DNA of 64,000 nucleotides from Mimachlamys varia (lineage: Eukaryota; Mollusca; Bivalvia; Pectinida; Pectinidae): positions 56,501,186 to 56,565,185 of the forward strand of contig OX392529.1 in the NCBI GenBank assembly GCA_947623455.1, in the 5' to 3' direction. The translations under genes were made by a program, and so were the position numbers. Within the stretch, counting starts at the first letter, position 1; each line of letters opens with the position of its first letter. The notes under the pieces were generated by a model. The model searched no databases, was not told the origin of the DNA, and saw nothing but the letters and a program-made list of their open reading frames with translations. Shown one piece after another: positions 18,955 through 31,947 of this stretch.

Positions 18955-21900
18955 GATGAAACTATGACGGAAATACCTCCCGTTAACGACCAAAGCATAT
19001 TGCCACCCAGTTTAATTGACAGAACTATACCACACAAACGTGCTAGAAATTACGTACCTTCATTAAGTTCAATGAATATTTATTGGTAAGTTAACTTTTC
19101 CAGGTCGGAAAAAATGATTTTAAGTGCATATTATTAAATTGAATACTTTATAATACCTATAGATATCCTGCTATAATTAATTATGTAAGATTCCATGACT
19201 ATTGTGCCCATAGGCCTCTATCTAAATATGACTTTGACGTAGAATTAGCTCCACAAATTGGCCCGTACCAGTCTCATTGGAGATACCACTGGGTTAATTT
19301 ATTCCGACACTTTTGGCAATGATGCAAACATATACATATCAGCTGTTATTAGCTCGGCAACATTGCTTGTGATCTTGTAGGTCTTGTAAAAGCAATACAT
19401 TTATATATATATATAAAACCAAGGAAAATAGATTTTAGGCTCACCGCAAACTACATGTACCATTAACAAAAATTGCTCACTCATACAGGAACATTGGTTG
19501 TTTTTATGTAAATCAAATGCCTTGGCAAATACATGTTCCACCTGTATCGAATGTGACAAAGGAACACCTATCTGACCCCATTTCTGCATTACAACTTTCA
19601 GATGATATGATTAGGTAGGTACAAAATAGAAAAAATGTTAATAAAATTTTCCCCTTCCTTGAGGGTGTGACACTAGAAATTTTCAACCCGAGTTGTGATA
19701 ATCTTTGTTGTCTAACCTGAGGCTCTGCCGAGGGTTAGAAAATCAAAAAATCTTAAAGTCTCTGCGGACTTTAAAGTCCTTAAAGTAGAATATTATTATT
19801 TGTTCTCTCATCGTTACAATTAATTTACAAAATTAACATTGCAACACAATGCTGATGTGACGTGTTTGAATTGCGGACTTGGCGTGATGGTATTGATGTT
19901 GTGCCGTCATTACATTGTTGTCAGCTCGTGCTATCTGTCATACCCTAGGGGGACAGAGAAGTCTTCACAATATAATAGAGGAGAAAACGTTGTGAATGAT
20001 TGGATAGCTAAATGGTCTGTGTACAATGTTGTTTTATGTTATTTTAATACATAAGTACTTGTTTAGATTAATAAGACAGACACTGCAAAGATAAGCAGTA
20101 TCCTGTTCAGAAGGAACAAAGACTAATAAAGCAACCGGCAGCTGAGCAGTAAAACGTAAAAAGCTCAGAGACGGACAGGTACATCGCGTAGATTACCATG
20201 AACATAATGCAGACATGGCCATAGACCAAATACAGACTGTAGTGGTCATTACCCAGGACGCTTGCAACAAATGAACACTCAAAGGTCGGTGCAGATATGG
20301 CGTCGACACAGTTTACGGGATAAATCCACTTAATTCCATGAAACGGGAAAAAAACAAGGACAAATCACAGTTTATAATTTTTATTACCAAAACAACTAAA
20401 TATGCGTTATTTTGACAACTTGACCGCTGCGGTAATTCGCGTTGGAGCATTTAATGTGAAACAATTTCCGAAGGAATAATTAGGGACATGACTGCCATAA
20501 AGACTGGCGATGCCTGGCTAACCTTTGTTCAGCAGGTTTGCAACAATTTCGAGTTCGCAGAATTTTCAATTTCACCCCGAGTATTGAGTCAATAAGTTCG
20601 TTCTAGAGGATCGGGGGTTTTCCACGGAAAAGGATTATGAAGGTGCCAAGACGAGTTGCAGGAATGATACCTCAAGGCGTCTGCTATGGTTTGAACAAAC
20701 ATGAAAAACATCCAACAGACCCAGGTACAAACCTTACACATTTTTCCGATTCCAGTTTAGAAATCGCCACTATTGTCATACACTGTTACTCCCCCATAAT
20801 CAGCCACTGAATCATCAAGATGACTTTAACAACCTTGTTAAGACAAAGCATTGTGAACAGGGCTAACATATGGATTAATGTTACAGTTTTAATCGAATTA
20901 CATAACTTGCCAAAAGCTTTTGGTACAACTCCTGCCCCGATAATTAATACGAGTTTGTCATTCACCTATTACCACAACGTTTACCTATAAGAACGATAAA
21001 ACCAGCTTTGTTACAAAATCTCTTGCTAACCTTCAGATATCCTGACCCTTAAATGATCCGCATGGCTCCCTTTGTAATGTTACAGTGCGATACTTTTGGG
21101 TACCAGCCTTATTCAGACATAACCTGACAATGCAAGTTTGCTCTCTAGTATAATTAGAAACAACAATTAATGTTCTAACTGTCGTGTAGCTTCCAAAAAA
21201 GAATAGCAAAGAATGGCCGTCGATAGCAAGTGAATGGCTAAGAGTGTCGACGCATATACAAAAACGCCATACCCTACCCGTCAATCGCTCAGAGGTGATT
21301 CGAATCCCCTAGATATGTTTTGACTGGATAAAATATCAAGCAATGACTACTAGAGGGCGTAAATTACAACGAGAATAAACGAGAACATTTCTGTTCGCAA
21401 ATAAAAATACCTAGATCGGTGGTTTCATCACAGTGGCCAAACAATTGATGTTTGTGTGATTTTTTCTGCATTTTTATTACTATTATTATTTTTTTTTTGT
21501 TAATTGAAAAATCGCAATTTTTAGTGAAATATATTTCAGTCCCTTTGATTTTTAAGAAAACAAATACAATCAAGTGACATGTTTTAACATAAAGGAGAAC
21601 GTTTGTAAAATAACGAAATCTACATGGACATTCGCACATATGACAAGTACAAGGACGGTTTGATTCCTGATTTATCCGTGCAGCTTAATTTTATTGTCAT
21701 TTGCGCCTATGCGTTCAGTTAAATGCAATTTCTTAAAGAAAGTAAAAGATTAAAGGACACTCTTGGCATTGCTTAGACAAATGAAAGTATGTTAAAAGGC
21801 TGTTTCGAAACGTTTTGAGTTAGGATTATGGTTTTGTTTACACTTCAGTATTCGATTGATTTTAACACATTAATACAATTAAATAACTAAAAAATTAAAA

Positions 21901-21960
21901 ACAAAACTCATGTCGCGGTCTTGGCATATAAAGTAACACAGAGAAAACAGCTATATTCTT
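18955..21960. other. Intergenic: upstream flank of the PAN-SRCR gene, no gene seen
   Basis: About 3 kb upstream of the minus-strand start at 18954, where its promoter should lie, although no convincing TATA or initiator was identified. A weak tRNA-like B box (GATTCGAATCCCC at 21298) may be SINE debris. Around 19640-19790 an AT-rich block with CTGAGGCTCTGCCGAGGGTT resembles the fold-back family at 24638. No coding region recognised. Confidence 0.4.
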
Positions 21961-22219
21961 ATGAAAATAAATAAGGGAATACCGATGCGTTAACAAAATC
22001 ATAATCCAAACTCAAAATCGATTAAACCAGGGGCAAAATATGAACATAGGAAAGATTTACATGATTACTCTTGTAAAAGTACAAGAGAATAGGACCAGAA
22101 GTTCCGGAAAAGTAAGCGTCTTCTGCTTCATCGAAGACACCCGCCATGTAAATCTTTGTCACATCCAAGTAAACATCAAGTTCTCAAAATGAGAACCGAG
22201 TATCTTGTCAATCACAACA

Positions 22220-23860
22220 AATAATCACACTAATGTGACATATCTCTTAAAGATACAGAATATTTCTCAATGAGACAAAGATTGCGACCATAAAACTTGC
22301 CAATAGTTCTCTTCAACCTGCATCTCTCAAATCCTTGTTTTGTTAGTTTTTTTGTCAGCAGTCGACATCGATCACTAAAATCCCGATATTCAGAGCAAGC
22401 CTTAGAATATCGAATCAACTGCGACATGTCAACAGCAGGTTGGGAAGCAGGGATGTTACTATCAAGAAATGGAAAGTTCACAATCGGAAAATTGAAATAA
22501 TTGCGTTTACCGTATAGCTTAGTAGTAAGCTGTCCAAGTTGGTCGTGGTTTAAGTACAGAACGAGATAAGCAGCTGATGTAGAAGAGTATGTTGTGTCCT
22601 TTATTTCAAGTTCAGAAGGGTATGTACGATCGACGTGGTCAGCAAACTTCTTGTTGACAACACATCGTCGATATATCTAAAAGTGAAATTAAACGATTTG
22701 GCGAGGTTTTTGTTACCTGTCCTAATAAGCTCTTATCCGCCACGTATGCAAAAAAAAATCGTCGTCCGCCTTTCTTGGAAAAGAAAGCTCTCATAACAAG
22801 AGATCGAAGACGTTCCTTCAATTTTGTATGAGGTATAGTAGTTTACAGGTTGGAAAATCAAATGTTTTGACCGAAAAGACATTTTTATGAGGGAGTGTTC
22901 AAGATTGATCAAAAAATCTTTCGAGTTTTTCAAAATCCACATCCCATTAATTCCACTTCTTGAGTTTACAGTGTCACAATAAGGCTGAAGCCCTGATTTT
23001 ATGGTACTGTGAATGGTAGTTAGAAGTTTTGATAACTGGTTGGTCGAGCAATCAGCAGAGCCAGCGATAAAACGTTGCTTATAAGGATCCTTCTGTAGTT
23101 TCGGTATCCAATACAGACAAGGTAGGTCAGCGTCTTGCTCATTAACCGGAACTTGGAAAGATTGTAATACAGAAGCATGGTTCGACAGTATTTCATCTTT
23201 CGAACAAGAATTCCACTTTGGTAAGGAAGCACTGTATGAAGTTTGAGTTTGATTTGTTCCAGGAAACTGAAGTTATTGCACGGAAACAGAATTTCTATTT
23301 ATAGCAACTGTGACCTTGACCTTTGACCTTCGGACCTGAAAAAGCAATCCCAAGCGAGCATTTTTGTTTATGAAGCACTGTATGAAGTTTGAGTTGGATT
23401 GGCCCAAGGAAACTCAAGTTATCGCACGGAAACTGTTGGTGCAGACGCCGACATAGTGATCCCTATTTGTCGCCTTTTCAGGCGACACAAAAACCGGTCA
23501 ATGTGTAGGTAGGGTTATTTTTGCAAGCAATGAATGTAATAGCGTTTGCAAACAATGACCAATGATGCCTTGTCTGCAGTCACAACCACATACTTATCAT
23601 GTAGATCGTTGAGTTTCGCTCGAACATCGGGGTCAAGAAATATCGACTTGTGATTGTTTTCATTTTCTGAATGGAGGACCTGATAGACTTCACCCACTCT
23701 GAAAGTGAATCCAATTCAGCATGTTCACGTTTAGTCCATTGTCTGGCGTAATTTTCCACCGGGTCCGTAAGAATCTTGACATCCACATGGCAATTGATGG
23801 TTGGAGTCTCTCGATACTTAGGACCTCTCATGAAAAGCTCCCGAAGCTTTATATTTGGAA
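22220..23860 (-). pseudogene. Penelope-like element RT pseudogene (copy A)
   Basis: Minus-strand RT remnant collinear with the better copy at 27884-29510. Readable parts in reading order: RGPKYRETPTINCHVDVKIL and ARQWTKREHAELDSLSEWVK, the LNDLHDKYVVVTADKAS segment, a GMWILKNSKD-like segment, a C-terminal YSKACSEYRDFSDRCRLLTK segment and RCRLKRTIGKFYGRN. About 240 bp encoding the GIPMGTN region are deleted near 22738, several frameshifts occur, and a 286-bp repeat interrupts the frame at 23205-23490. It cannot be functional. Confidence 0.8.
23205..23490. mobile_element. 286-bp repeat inserted in the copy A Penelope-like RT
   Basis: Absent at the homologous site in copy B, where the sequence runs straight from TTTCGAA (29094-29100) into AAACCGGTCA. 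The insert contains two imperfect copies of GAAGCACTGTATGAAGTTTG, about 145 bp apart, a CCTTGACCTTTGACCTTCGG stretch, and ends TCGCCTTTTCAGGCGACACA, a small hairpin. This type is dispersed in bivalves as far as I recall. Confidence 0.7.
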
Positions 23861-24284
23861 TTATGTATGACGTGTAACAAAAGATAGTTTATGAAAGACT
23901 TGTTAACTTGATGAACGTCTTTGCTTTTTTAATGTCTATAGTTTACCGAATTATTTGAAATGTTTATATAACTGGAAACAAAACCCAATCGTTTGTGTTA
24001 GGTAACGTCTTGTTGAAGCACCGATTCTCCCTGTTGGTCTCGCTGTTTTATAATCACAGTATAGAAAAAAAGGTGTTGTTATGTCACGACAGAGGCGATA
24101 CTGACGTCAGTCTTAAACCTGTGATTTCGCCTACACAATTATCACATCGTTTGATATGAAGCCACAGTGGTAACTTCAGAAAAAAGTCCATTTAAATCTG
24201 TATGATGAACTAATACTATATGTAACACTGTATGTTTAATTATACCAATATTCAATATCTGGGACCATGCCAAGTTGAAGTCAA

Positions 24285-24560
24285 TGTGATTTGTAATGTA
24301 TAACTATATATATCATGTTTATGTGATTGTAATGTATAACTATATATATACCATGTTTAAGTTATTATATATTGTATGTCTATGTGATTTGTAATGCAAT
24401 GTATAACTATATTTATATCATGTTTATGTGATTTGTAATGTATAACTAAATTTATATCATGTTTATGTGATTTTTAATGTATGACTATATATATCATGTT
24501 TAAGATATTACATATTGTATGTCTATGTAATTTGTAATGTCTGACTATATGCCTAAATAA
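24285..24560. repeat. AT-rich tandem repeat, about 38-60 bp units (copy A)
   Basis: Repeated GATTTGTAATGTATAACTAT followed by ATATATCATGTTTATGT variants. Copy A has about six units. The homologous site in copy B (29935-30110) has about four, so the array changed length after duplication. Confidence 0.85.
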
Positions 24561-24637
24561 ATCAAATCAAAATCCCCTGTCACAAAGTAAACAAAAAAAA
24601 ATGACGTTAACAAAATAATATAAAAATATTTTAAAAC

Positions 24638-24786
24638 TGTTTCATGACCAAGGATGTAAGATAGGGGAATTTCAACCAAGGGATTTTAAAATTCGGTTAA
24701 AACCCGAGACTTTGCCGAGGATTTTGCCAAATATGAAAATGCCGCAGGTAGAATTTCTTTATCTTACACCTTTGGTCATGAGAGAG
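24638..24786. repeat. Fold-back element (copy A)
   Basis: TTTCATGACCAAGGATGTAA on the left is mirrored by TTACACCTTTGGTCATGAGA on the right, with a second inner pair around AACCCGAGACTTTGCCGAGG. MITE-like and non-coding; duplicated at 30192-30340. Confidence 0.75.
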
Positions 24787-25029
24787 TATTTTTCTATCAT
24801 TTCAACTACCTGAAAGAAAATCACGAAAATACCGTTTGACTGCCTACCAGTTTTAAATATCAACTTCTTTTCTTAGAGTTTTTGACGAAATTCAGCGAGA
24901 TTGGGCATACCACATATTCGTAAACATCATTTGTGCAGGAAAAATAGTTTCTATTAAGATACTGTGAAAGGTTTTAATTTCATCACTTAGCCATTTTTTT
25001 CTTTTCGGCATCCGATTTTACCGTATGCG

Positions 25030-25064
25030 TGACGTCACATTATTGTTGAGCCATTGTGACGTCA
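25030..25064. promoter_or_regulatory. Two CRE-like palindromes inside the duplicated segment
   Basis: TGACGTCA occurs at 25030-25037 and 25057-25064, 27 bp apart. In copy B the first is mutated (TGACGTAA at 30577) and the second kept (30604-30611). The motif is the consensus CREB/ATF site. No promoter or gene is attached, so function is speculative. Confidence 0.4.
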
Positions 25065-26306
25065 CATTGTGGATGTATTGCATAAGTAGGTGTGTAATAC
25101 AACAAGAGCGATCATATGTTTATTGCCCTGGACAGGCCAGTTTTACAAACATAGAAATGAGAGAGTAAAAACAATATACACATCTCTCCAATCTTCAATT
25201 AGTAAACTCTGATTACTGCATATACATTAGCGTATATGCAATATGAAAAGGCTTGGCGGATTGAATTCTGTTTCAAATATGTTACCTCTCACGCTTCAGA
25301 TGATAACTATTGAATGACAGCCGTTGTATTGTTCCTTCAACATTTGAAGCGTGGGACCCTTTTTAGATCAATACCGTCTAACAATAAAATAAGTGGAAGT
25401 CGGTTACTGCTTATTCCATTGATGCACTTTCGTAATTATTTGACGGTAATGCATACAATAGCGGCTTCCTATTATGATGGATGACGGCGAAAATACCAGA
25501 TCAGTGTTTCAATGTGTGTATATAACGACCGTTGTTTGCAAACAAGTATGTTCGAAATGCTATTACAAATGTAATATTATTTCAATAGAAATTCACATGT
25601 GATGAAAAGAAACAAATTTTATTCGTTGCGCATTTGTAGAAGGACCGCACATTACTTATGATGTAAATATAAGGATTGTATCTCATTTTGACTGTGCATA
25701 TGGTAGTATTCCAGCACTTGGCAAACGTACATTTTCACAATAACGCGCTAGCACGCACCATAGAATATGCCTGTTGTCAACTGTGGGCATACTACAAAAT
25801 AGTTCAAAATTCATGATGTTACATGTGCAGAACAAAATACCATTTAAGATCTTGAAATTGTCGTCATTTTTGTCATTATTTATTGGATAAACCATAAAAT
25901 TTTGCAAAACTTCTTTTGTCTGATACATTAAGCCAGGTAGTAAGTTGTAGTTACGTAAGTGTTTGTTTTAAAAACGGTTAACTAGAACGGCATTGGTAGC
26001 ACAAAGCACATGTTCATCAGACACTCCGTGCTCGTTACTATTCATAAGGACAAAGCTATAGTTTGTACAGGTTAGTTCCATTCCATGTCATGATGACACT
26101 AATACAATGTCCTATTTGTAAATATTACCAGTATTATCACTTGTGTTCAGTAGAGGCACACCCTTATGAGGAACCGTATGAGTGCTGGTAGAAGGCATGG
26201 ACTGGGGTTAACTCGGGAAGCACTGGATGTGGGTCGGGCCAAACTGCAGGACTTCAAAGCTTGGGCCAATGCTTTTGTTACCGTATTGGTGGTTCGCTGA
26301 AAAAAA

Positions 26307-26408
26307 CAATCTGATTAAAATCCTATCTTGATCTCCGCACCGTTCCGTAAACGTCACCCTGCTGCGTTAAAACGGAGTGAGAACAAGGATTTGTGTTTTA
26401 TCAGATTG
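26307..26408. mobile_element. Short (102-bp) deletion derivative of the 9-bp-TSD MITE
   Basis: Starts CAATCTGATTAAAATCC and ends TATCAGATTG. Flanks CTGAAAAAA and CTGAAAAAC are a near-perfect 9-bp duplication. It is nearly all terminal repeat. Homologous copies are at 31846-31947 and 63330-63431. Confidence 0.8.
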
Positions 26409-27062
26409 CTGAAAAACGTAGTCAACACTATTTTGCACTAGACGTGTCATCGACCGTATGAAGACTGAACAGGAATTGAAGTGGGTTGAAATGCTGGTGG
26501 AGGCTAATCCTCACTTCGTTTTGCCGTTTTTTTCGTATTTGTGGCATCAATGTACTAGATGTGGCTTAATGTACTGTGGCCAATAGGTTTAAGATTAGAA
26601 GCAGTGGACATAACCTACTGAAGCACTTGATAAGAATTAATTCTTATATTGCACCGAAGGCGTCTGTTTTACAATATGTACACTATACATGTCGATTGGG
26701 TAATGGTAATTATAAACAACAGCACCAATTATATATTATGTACATGCATGTAAATATAAAGGATTAAAGGTTGATACACTATGTCACTTAATATATATGA
26801 GTAGGGGTACCTAAATGATTGAATGAGATAATAAAAAGGTTTTCCTTTGTTCCTAGATATGCATTTTCTTACTTCCTTTTTTCACACATGCGCAGACACA
26901 TGCAAAAACAATCAGTTACATATCTGCAAAGTCCCTATGGTATAATGCATGTTCACTTTGTTTTCAAACGTCAAAACATTTACATGTAATTACAAATAAT
27001 AAAGAGTGTTTACTGTATTTAAGGACGGCCTCCCAGTGTATGTGTGTGTGTGTGTTGAGTGC

Positions 27063-27620
27063 GTGTGTATTTGGGAGGCAGCGTATCTTCGTGTAAGTCT
27101 TGATGCGACAACCCTTGACGTAGAAGTACGCCTGTATTTGTGGTCAGTGTTAGGCGAAATGGGAGATATGTACAATGATTGCAGCACACAAGTTTGAACG
27201 ATTGATTTCAATTAAACGAAATATTAAATAAGTTACCTTCTTATACCCATTTCTCATATTTCTAAGTGTGTGATGCTTGCCTGGTCTAGGGCATTACACC
27301 TATGGTCGCTGTGGTTGTATTACCCATCTACCCATGCAATTCAGCCACGTGCCCGACATCACAACGGCTAAACAATATGAAGTCAATAAGAGTCAACGAA
27401 AAGCAATTATATGTAATATTGATTTGTATTGCATATTTACACTGATATTGATTTTATCTTGAGAGTTCAAGAAACAACGTAATCATCTTTAAGATTTAGG
27501 CGTTAAAGGTATATGCCCATCTTTATCCGAGAAGGTCCCAGAAATGACATGCTTGGAGTAATTTAACTCTTTTTCTATTACGTATATACCTTATCATTCG
27601 GGGAAAGACAGATTGAGAAA
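27063..27620. other. Spacer between the two 5-kb copies
   Basis: Contains a short GT-rich microsatellite edge and otherwise unremarkable AT-rich sequence. No gene. Confidence 0.5.
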
Positions 27621-27883
27621 ATGCAAATAAAATAAGAGAATACCGAAGCGTCAACATAATCATAATCCAAACTCAAAATCGAATAAACCAGGGGCAAAAT
27701 TGAACAAAGGAAAGATTTACATGGAGACCCATGCAAAAGTACAAGAGAATAAGACCAGGTGTTCCGGAAGAGTAAGCGTCTTCTGCTTCATCGACGACAC
27801 CCGCCATGTAAATCTTTGTCACATCCAAGCAAACATCAAGTTCTCAAAATGAGAACTGAGTATCATTGTCAATCACAACAAGT

Positions 27884-29510
27884 AAACACACTAATGAGCA
27901 TACTCAAAAACGTCCATCTTCATATCACTTAAAGATACAGAATATTTCTCAATGAGACAAAGATGGCGACCATAACACTTGCCCATAGTACTGATCAACC
28001 TGCATCTCTCGAATCCTTGTGTTGTTAGTTTGTTTGTCAGCAGTCGACATCGATCACGAAAATCCCGACATTTAGAGCACGCCCTGGAATACCGAATCAA
28101 CTGCGACATGTAAACACCATAGGTTGGAGAAGCAGGGATGTTACTATCAAGAAATGGAAAGTTAACGATCGGAAAATAATTGAAATCATCACGTTTATCG
28201 TATAGCTTAGTAGTAAGCTGTCCATGTTGGTCGTAGTTTAAGTAGAGATCGAGTTAAGCAACTGATGTAGAAGAGTCTGTTGTGTCCTTTATTTCAAGTT
28301 AAGAAGGGTATATACGATCGATCGTCTTTTTGTTTATAGATAACACATCGTCGATATATCTGAAAGTGAAATTAAAAGATTTGGCAAGGTTTTTGTTACC
28401 TGTCCTGATTAGCTCCTCCACAAATTCAGCCTCGTATGAAAACAAAAACAAGTCAGCTAAGAGTGGGGCTCAGTTTGTTCCCATGGGAATGCCAACAGTC
28501 TGCTGGAAAATCTTTCCTCCGAACTCAACAAAAATGTTGTCGACCAGGAATTCAATCATCCGTACTACATTTTCTTCAGTATATTTCCTCTTAGCTTTTG
28601 TCGTGTTTTTGACAAAGTATGCTCCGAGATAGCTCACTACCATATATTTGTATCGTCGTCCGCCTTTCTTAGAAAAGAAAGCTCTCATAACAAGAGATCG
28701 GAGACGTTCCTTCAATTTTGTATGAGGTATGGTAGTGTACAGGGTGGAAAAATCAAATGTTTTGACCGAAAAGACGTTTTTTAGGAGGGGGTGTTCAAGA
28801 TTGATCAAAAGATCTTTCGAGTTTTTCAAAATCCACATCCCTTTAATTCCACTTCTGGAGTACACAGTGTCACAATACGACTGAAGCCCCGATTTTATGG
28901 TACTAAGAATTGTAGTAAGAAGTTTTGATAATGGCTTGGTCGAGCAATTAGCAGAGCCAGCGATAAAACGTTGCTTATAAGGATACTTGTGTAGTTTCGG
29001 TATCCAATAAAGGTACGGTAGGTCAGCATCTTGCTCATTAACCGGTAGTTGGAAAGATTGCAATACCGAAGTATGGTTGGACAGTATTTCATCTTTCGAA
29101 AAACCGGTCAATGTGTAAGTAGGGTTACCTTGGTTATCAAGCAGGCCTAGTTCTTTTTGCAAGCAATGAATGTAATAGCGTTTGCAAACAATGATCAAGT
29201 TGTTAGAGATGCTTTGTCTGCAGACACAACCACATACTTATCATGTAGATTGTTGAGTGTTGCTTTTACATCGGGGTCAACAAATATCGACTTGTGTTTA
29301 GTTTTCATTTTGTGACGCAAATTGCTTATTCTTTTCTGAATAGAGGACCTGACAGACTTCACCCACTCTGAGGGTGAATCCATTTCAGCATGTTCACGTT
29401 TAGTCCATTGTCTGGCGTAAGCGTAACCGAGTCCATAAGAATCTTGAAATTCACATGCCAATTTATGGATGGAGTCTCTCGATACTTAGGACCTTTCATG
29501 AAAAGCTCCC
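27884..29510 (-). pseudogene. Penelope-like element RT pseudogene (copy B, most complete)
   Basis: The longest RT remnant in the window. In reading order: KGPKYRETPSINWH, ARQWTKREHAEMDSPSEWVK, DKYVVVSADKAS, then after a frameshift an intact 242-codon stretch (29198-28470) with LPYLYWIPKLHKYPYKQRFI, KTFDFSTLYTTIPHTKL, GRRYKYMVVSYLGAYFVKN and GGKIFQQTVGIPMGTN. Next come a nonsense TGA in the expected Cys codon, APLLADL, a YIDD active-site box, a YLDLYL-type segment, and RCRLLTNKLTTQGFERCRL. The PKLHK and GIPMG motifs and the inverted or tandem arrangement of copies fit Penelope-like elements. No GIY-YIG endonuclease domain is visible, so subfamily is open. Dead through a frameshift and at least three stops. 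Confidence 0.82.
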
Positions 29511-30191
29511 GGACCTTTATATTTGGAATTTTGTATGACGTGTAACAAAAGATAGTCCAAAGACGTATTAACTTGATGAACGTCTTTGCTGTTTTAATGT
29601 CTATAGTTTACCGACTTATTTGAAATGTTTATATAACTGGAAACAAAACCCAATCGTTTGTGTTAGGTAACGTCTTGTTGAAGCACCGTTTCTCTCTGTT
29701 GGTCTCGCTGTTTTATAATCACAGTATAGAAAAAAGGGTGTCGTTATGTCACGACAGGCGATACTGACGTCAGTCAAAAACCTGTGATTTCACTTACACA
29801 ATTATCACATCGTTTGATATGAAGCCACTGTGGTAACATCAGAAAAAAGTCCATTTAAATCTTTATGATGAACTAATACTTTATGTAACACTGTATGTTT
29901 AATTATACCAATATACAATATCTGGGACCATGCCAAGTTTATGCGATTTTAAATGTATGACTATATTTATATCATGTTTATGTAATTTGTAATGTATGAC
30001 TATATATATCATGTTTAAGATATTACATATTGTATGTCTTTGTGATTTGTAATGTATAATTATATTTATATCATGGCTATGTAATTTGTAATGTTTGACT
30101 ATATGCCTAAATAAATCAAATCAAAATCCCCTGTCACAAAGTAAACAAAGAAACAATGACGTTAACAAGATAATATAAAAATATAATAAAA

Positions 30192-30340
30192 CTTTTTCAT
30201 GACCAAGGATGTAAGATAGGGGAATTTCACCCAAAGGATTTTCAAATTCGCTTAAAACCTGAGACTTTGCCAAGGATTTTGCCAAATATGAAAATGCCGA
30301 AGGTAGAATTTCTTTATCTTACACCTTTGATCATGAGAGA
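30192..30340. repeat. Fold-back element (copy B)
   Basis: Partner of 24638-24786 with the same mirrored CATGACCAAGGATGTAAGAT and CTTACACCTTTGATCATGAG arms, and a few substitutions. Confidence 0.75.
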
Positions 30341-31365
30341 GTATTTTTCTATCATTTCAACTACCTGAATAAGCTAAAGAAAATCACGAAAATACCGTTG
30401 GACTGGCTACCATTTTGAAATATCAACTTTTTTCTTAGGGTTTTTGACGAAAGTCAGCGATATTGGGCATACCACATATTCGTAAACATCGTTTGTGCTA
30501 TTAAGCTATTGTGAAAGGTTTTAATTTCATCACTTAGCCTTTTTTTTCTTTTCGGCATCCGATTTTACCGTATTCGTGACGTAACATTATTGTTGAGCCA
30601 TTGTGACGTCACATTGTGGATGTATTGCATAGGTAGGTGTGTAATACAACAACAGCGATCATATGTTTATTGCCCTGGACAGGCCAGTTTTACAAACATA
30701 GAAATGAGAGAGTAAAAACAATATACACATCTCTCCAATCTTCAATTAGTAAACTCTGATTACTGCATATACATTAGCGTATATGCAATATGAAAAGGCT
30801 TGCCGGATTGAATTCTGTTTCAAATATGTTACCTCTCACGCTTCAGATGATAACTATTGAATGACAACCGTTGCATTGTTCCTTCAACATCTTGAAGCGC
30901 GGGACCCTTTTTAGATCAATAACGTCTAACAATAAAATAAGTGGAAGTCGGTTACTGCTTATTCCATTGATGCACTTTCGAAATTATTTGACGGTAATGC
31001 ATACAATAGCGGCTTGCTGTTATGATGGATGACCGCGAAAATACCAGATCAGTGTTTCAATGCGTGTATATAACGACCGTTGTTTGCAAACAAGTATGTT
31101 CGAAATGCTATTACAAATGTAATATTATTTCAATAGAAATTCACATGTGATGAAAATAAACAAATTTTATTCGTTGCGCATTTGTAGAAGGACCGCACAT
31201 TACTTATGATGTAAATATAAGGATTGTATCTCATTTTGACTGCGCATATGGTAGTATTCCAGCATTTGGCAAACGTACATTTTCACAATAACGCGCTAGC
31301 ACGCACCATAGAATATGCCTGTTGTCAACTGTGGGCATACTACAAAATAGTTCAAAATTCATATT

Positions 31366-31640
31366 CGGCTGGTTTGATATATTGTCTACGCATTTTGCTA
31401 CTAGAAATTATTGATTAATATTTTTCCGTTTTCATAAATGACGACTCGACAGTGAAATATGGGTTGTTTCCACCATATCTCTTTTAAATTCCAAAAGTGG
31501 GAAGGCAAGCAAATGCAAAAGAGTTGTCGTTTCTATGCCAATCAAATCTTTAGAAAGCATGACACAGAGGAAAATTTCACAAAGGCGACTGCTGGTTATT
31601 TAACTCTGAGGGCAAATTACGACAAGTTTAAGCATCGATG
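31366..31640 (+). other. Copy B-specific block with weak THAP-like open frame
   Basis: Present in copy B and deleted in copy A, where CAAAATTCAT joins GATGTTACATG directly. A frame from 31459 runs past the block and reads ISFKFQKWEGKQ, then FRKHDTEENFTKATAGYLTL. The spacing loosely recalls THAP zinc fingers of P-element-like transposases, but the zinc-binding C2CH set is not complete. Treat as a possible decayed transposase exon only. Confidence 0.3.
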
Positions 31641-31845
31641 TTACATGTGCAGAACAAAATACCATTTAAGATCTTGAAATTGTCGTCATTTTTTGTCATT
31701 ATTTATGAGGAACCGTATGAGTGCTGGTAGAAGGCATGGACTGGGGTTAACTGGGGAAGCACTGGATGTGGGTGGGGCCAAACAGCAGGACTTCAAAGCT
31801 TAGGCCAATGCTTTTGTAACCGTATTGGTGGTTCGCTGAAAAAAA

Positions 31846-31947
31846 AATCTAATTAAAATCATATCTTGATCTCCACACCGTTCCGTAAACGTCTCTCTGC
31901 TGCGTTAAAACGGAATGAGAACAAGGATTTGTATTTTAATCAGATGG
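31846..31947. mobile_element. Short MITE derivative (copy B)
   Basis: Homologue of 26307-26408 with decayed left end (AATCTAATTAAAATC) and right end CAGATGG, flanked by CTGAAAAAA and CTGAAAAAC. Confidence 0.72.

Larger units (their letters stand above)
21961..27062. repeat. 5-kb segmental duplication, copy A
   Basis: Collinear with 27621-32622 over nearly its whole length, from the Penelope-like 3' end through RT, a fold-back, CRE-like sites and a 102-bp MITE to AAGGACGGCCTCYCAGTGTATG. Differences include an insertion at 23205-23490, deletions in the RT, and an extra block at 25886-26167. Divergence is a few percent by eye. Confidence 0.9.

Noticed and set aside
21230..21312. tRNA-like sequence with GATTCGAATCCCC
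   Set aside because: No convincing acceptor or anticodon stem; at most SINE debris.
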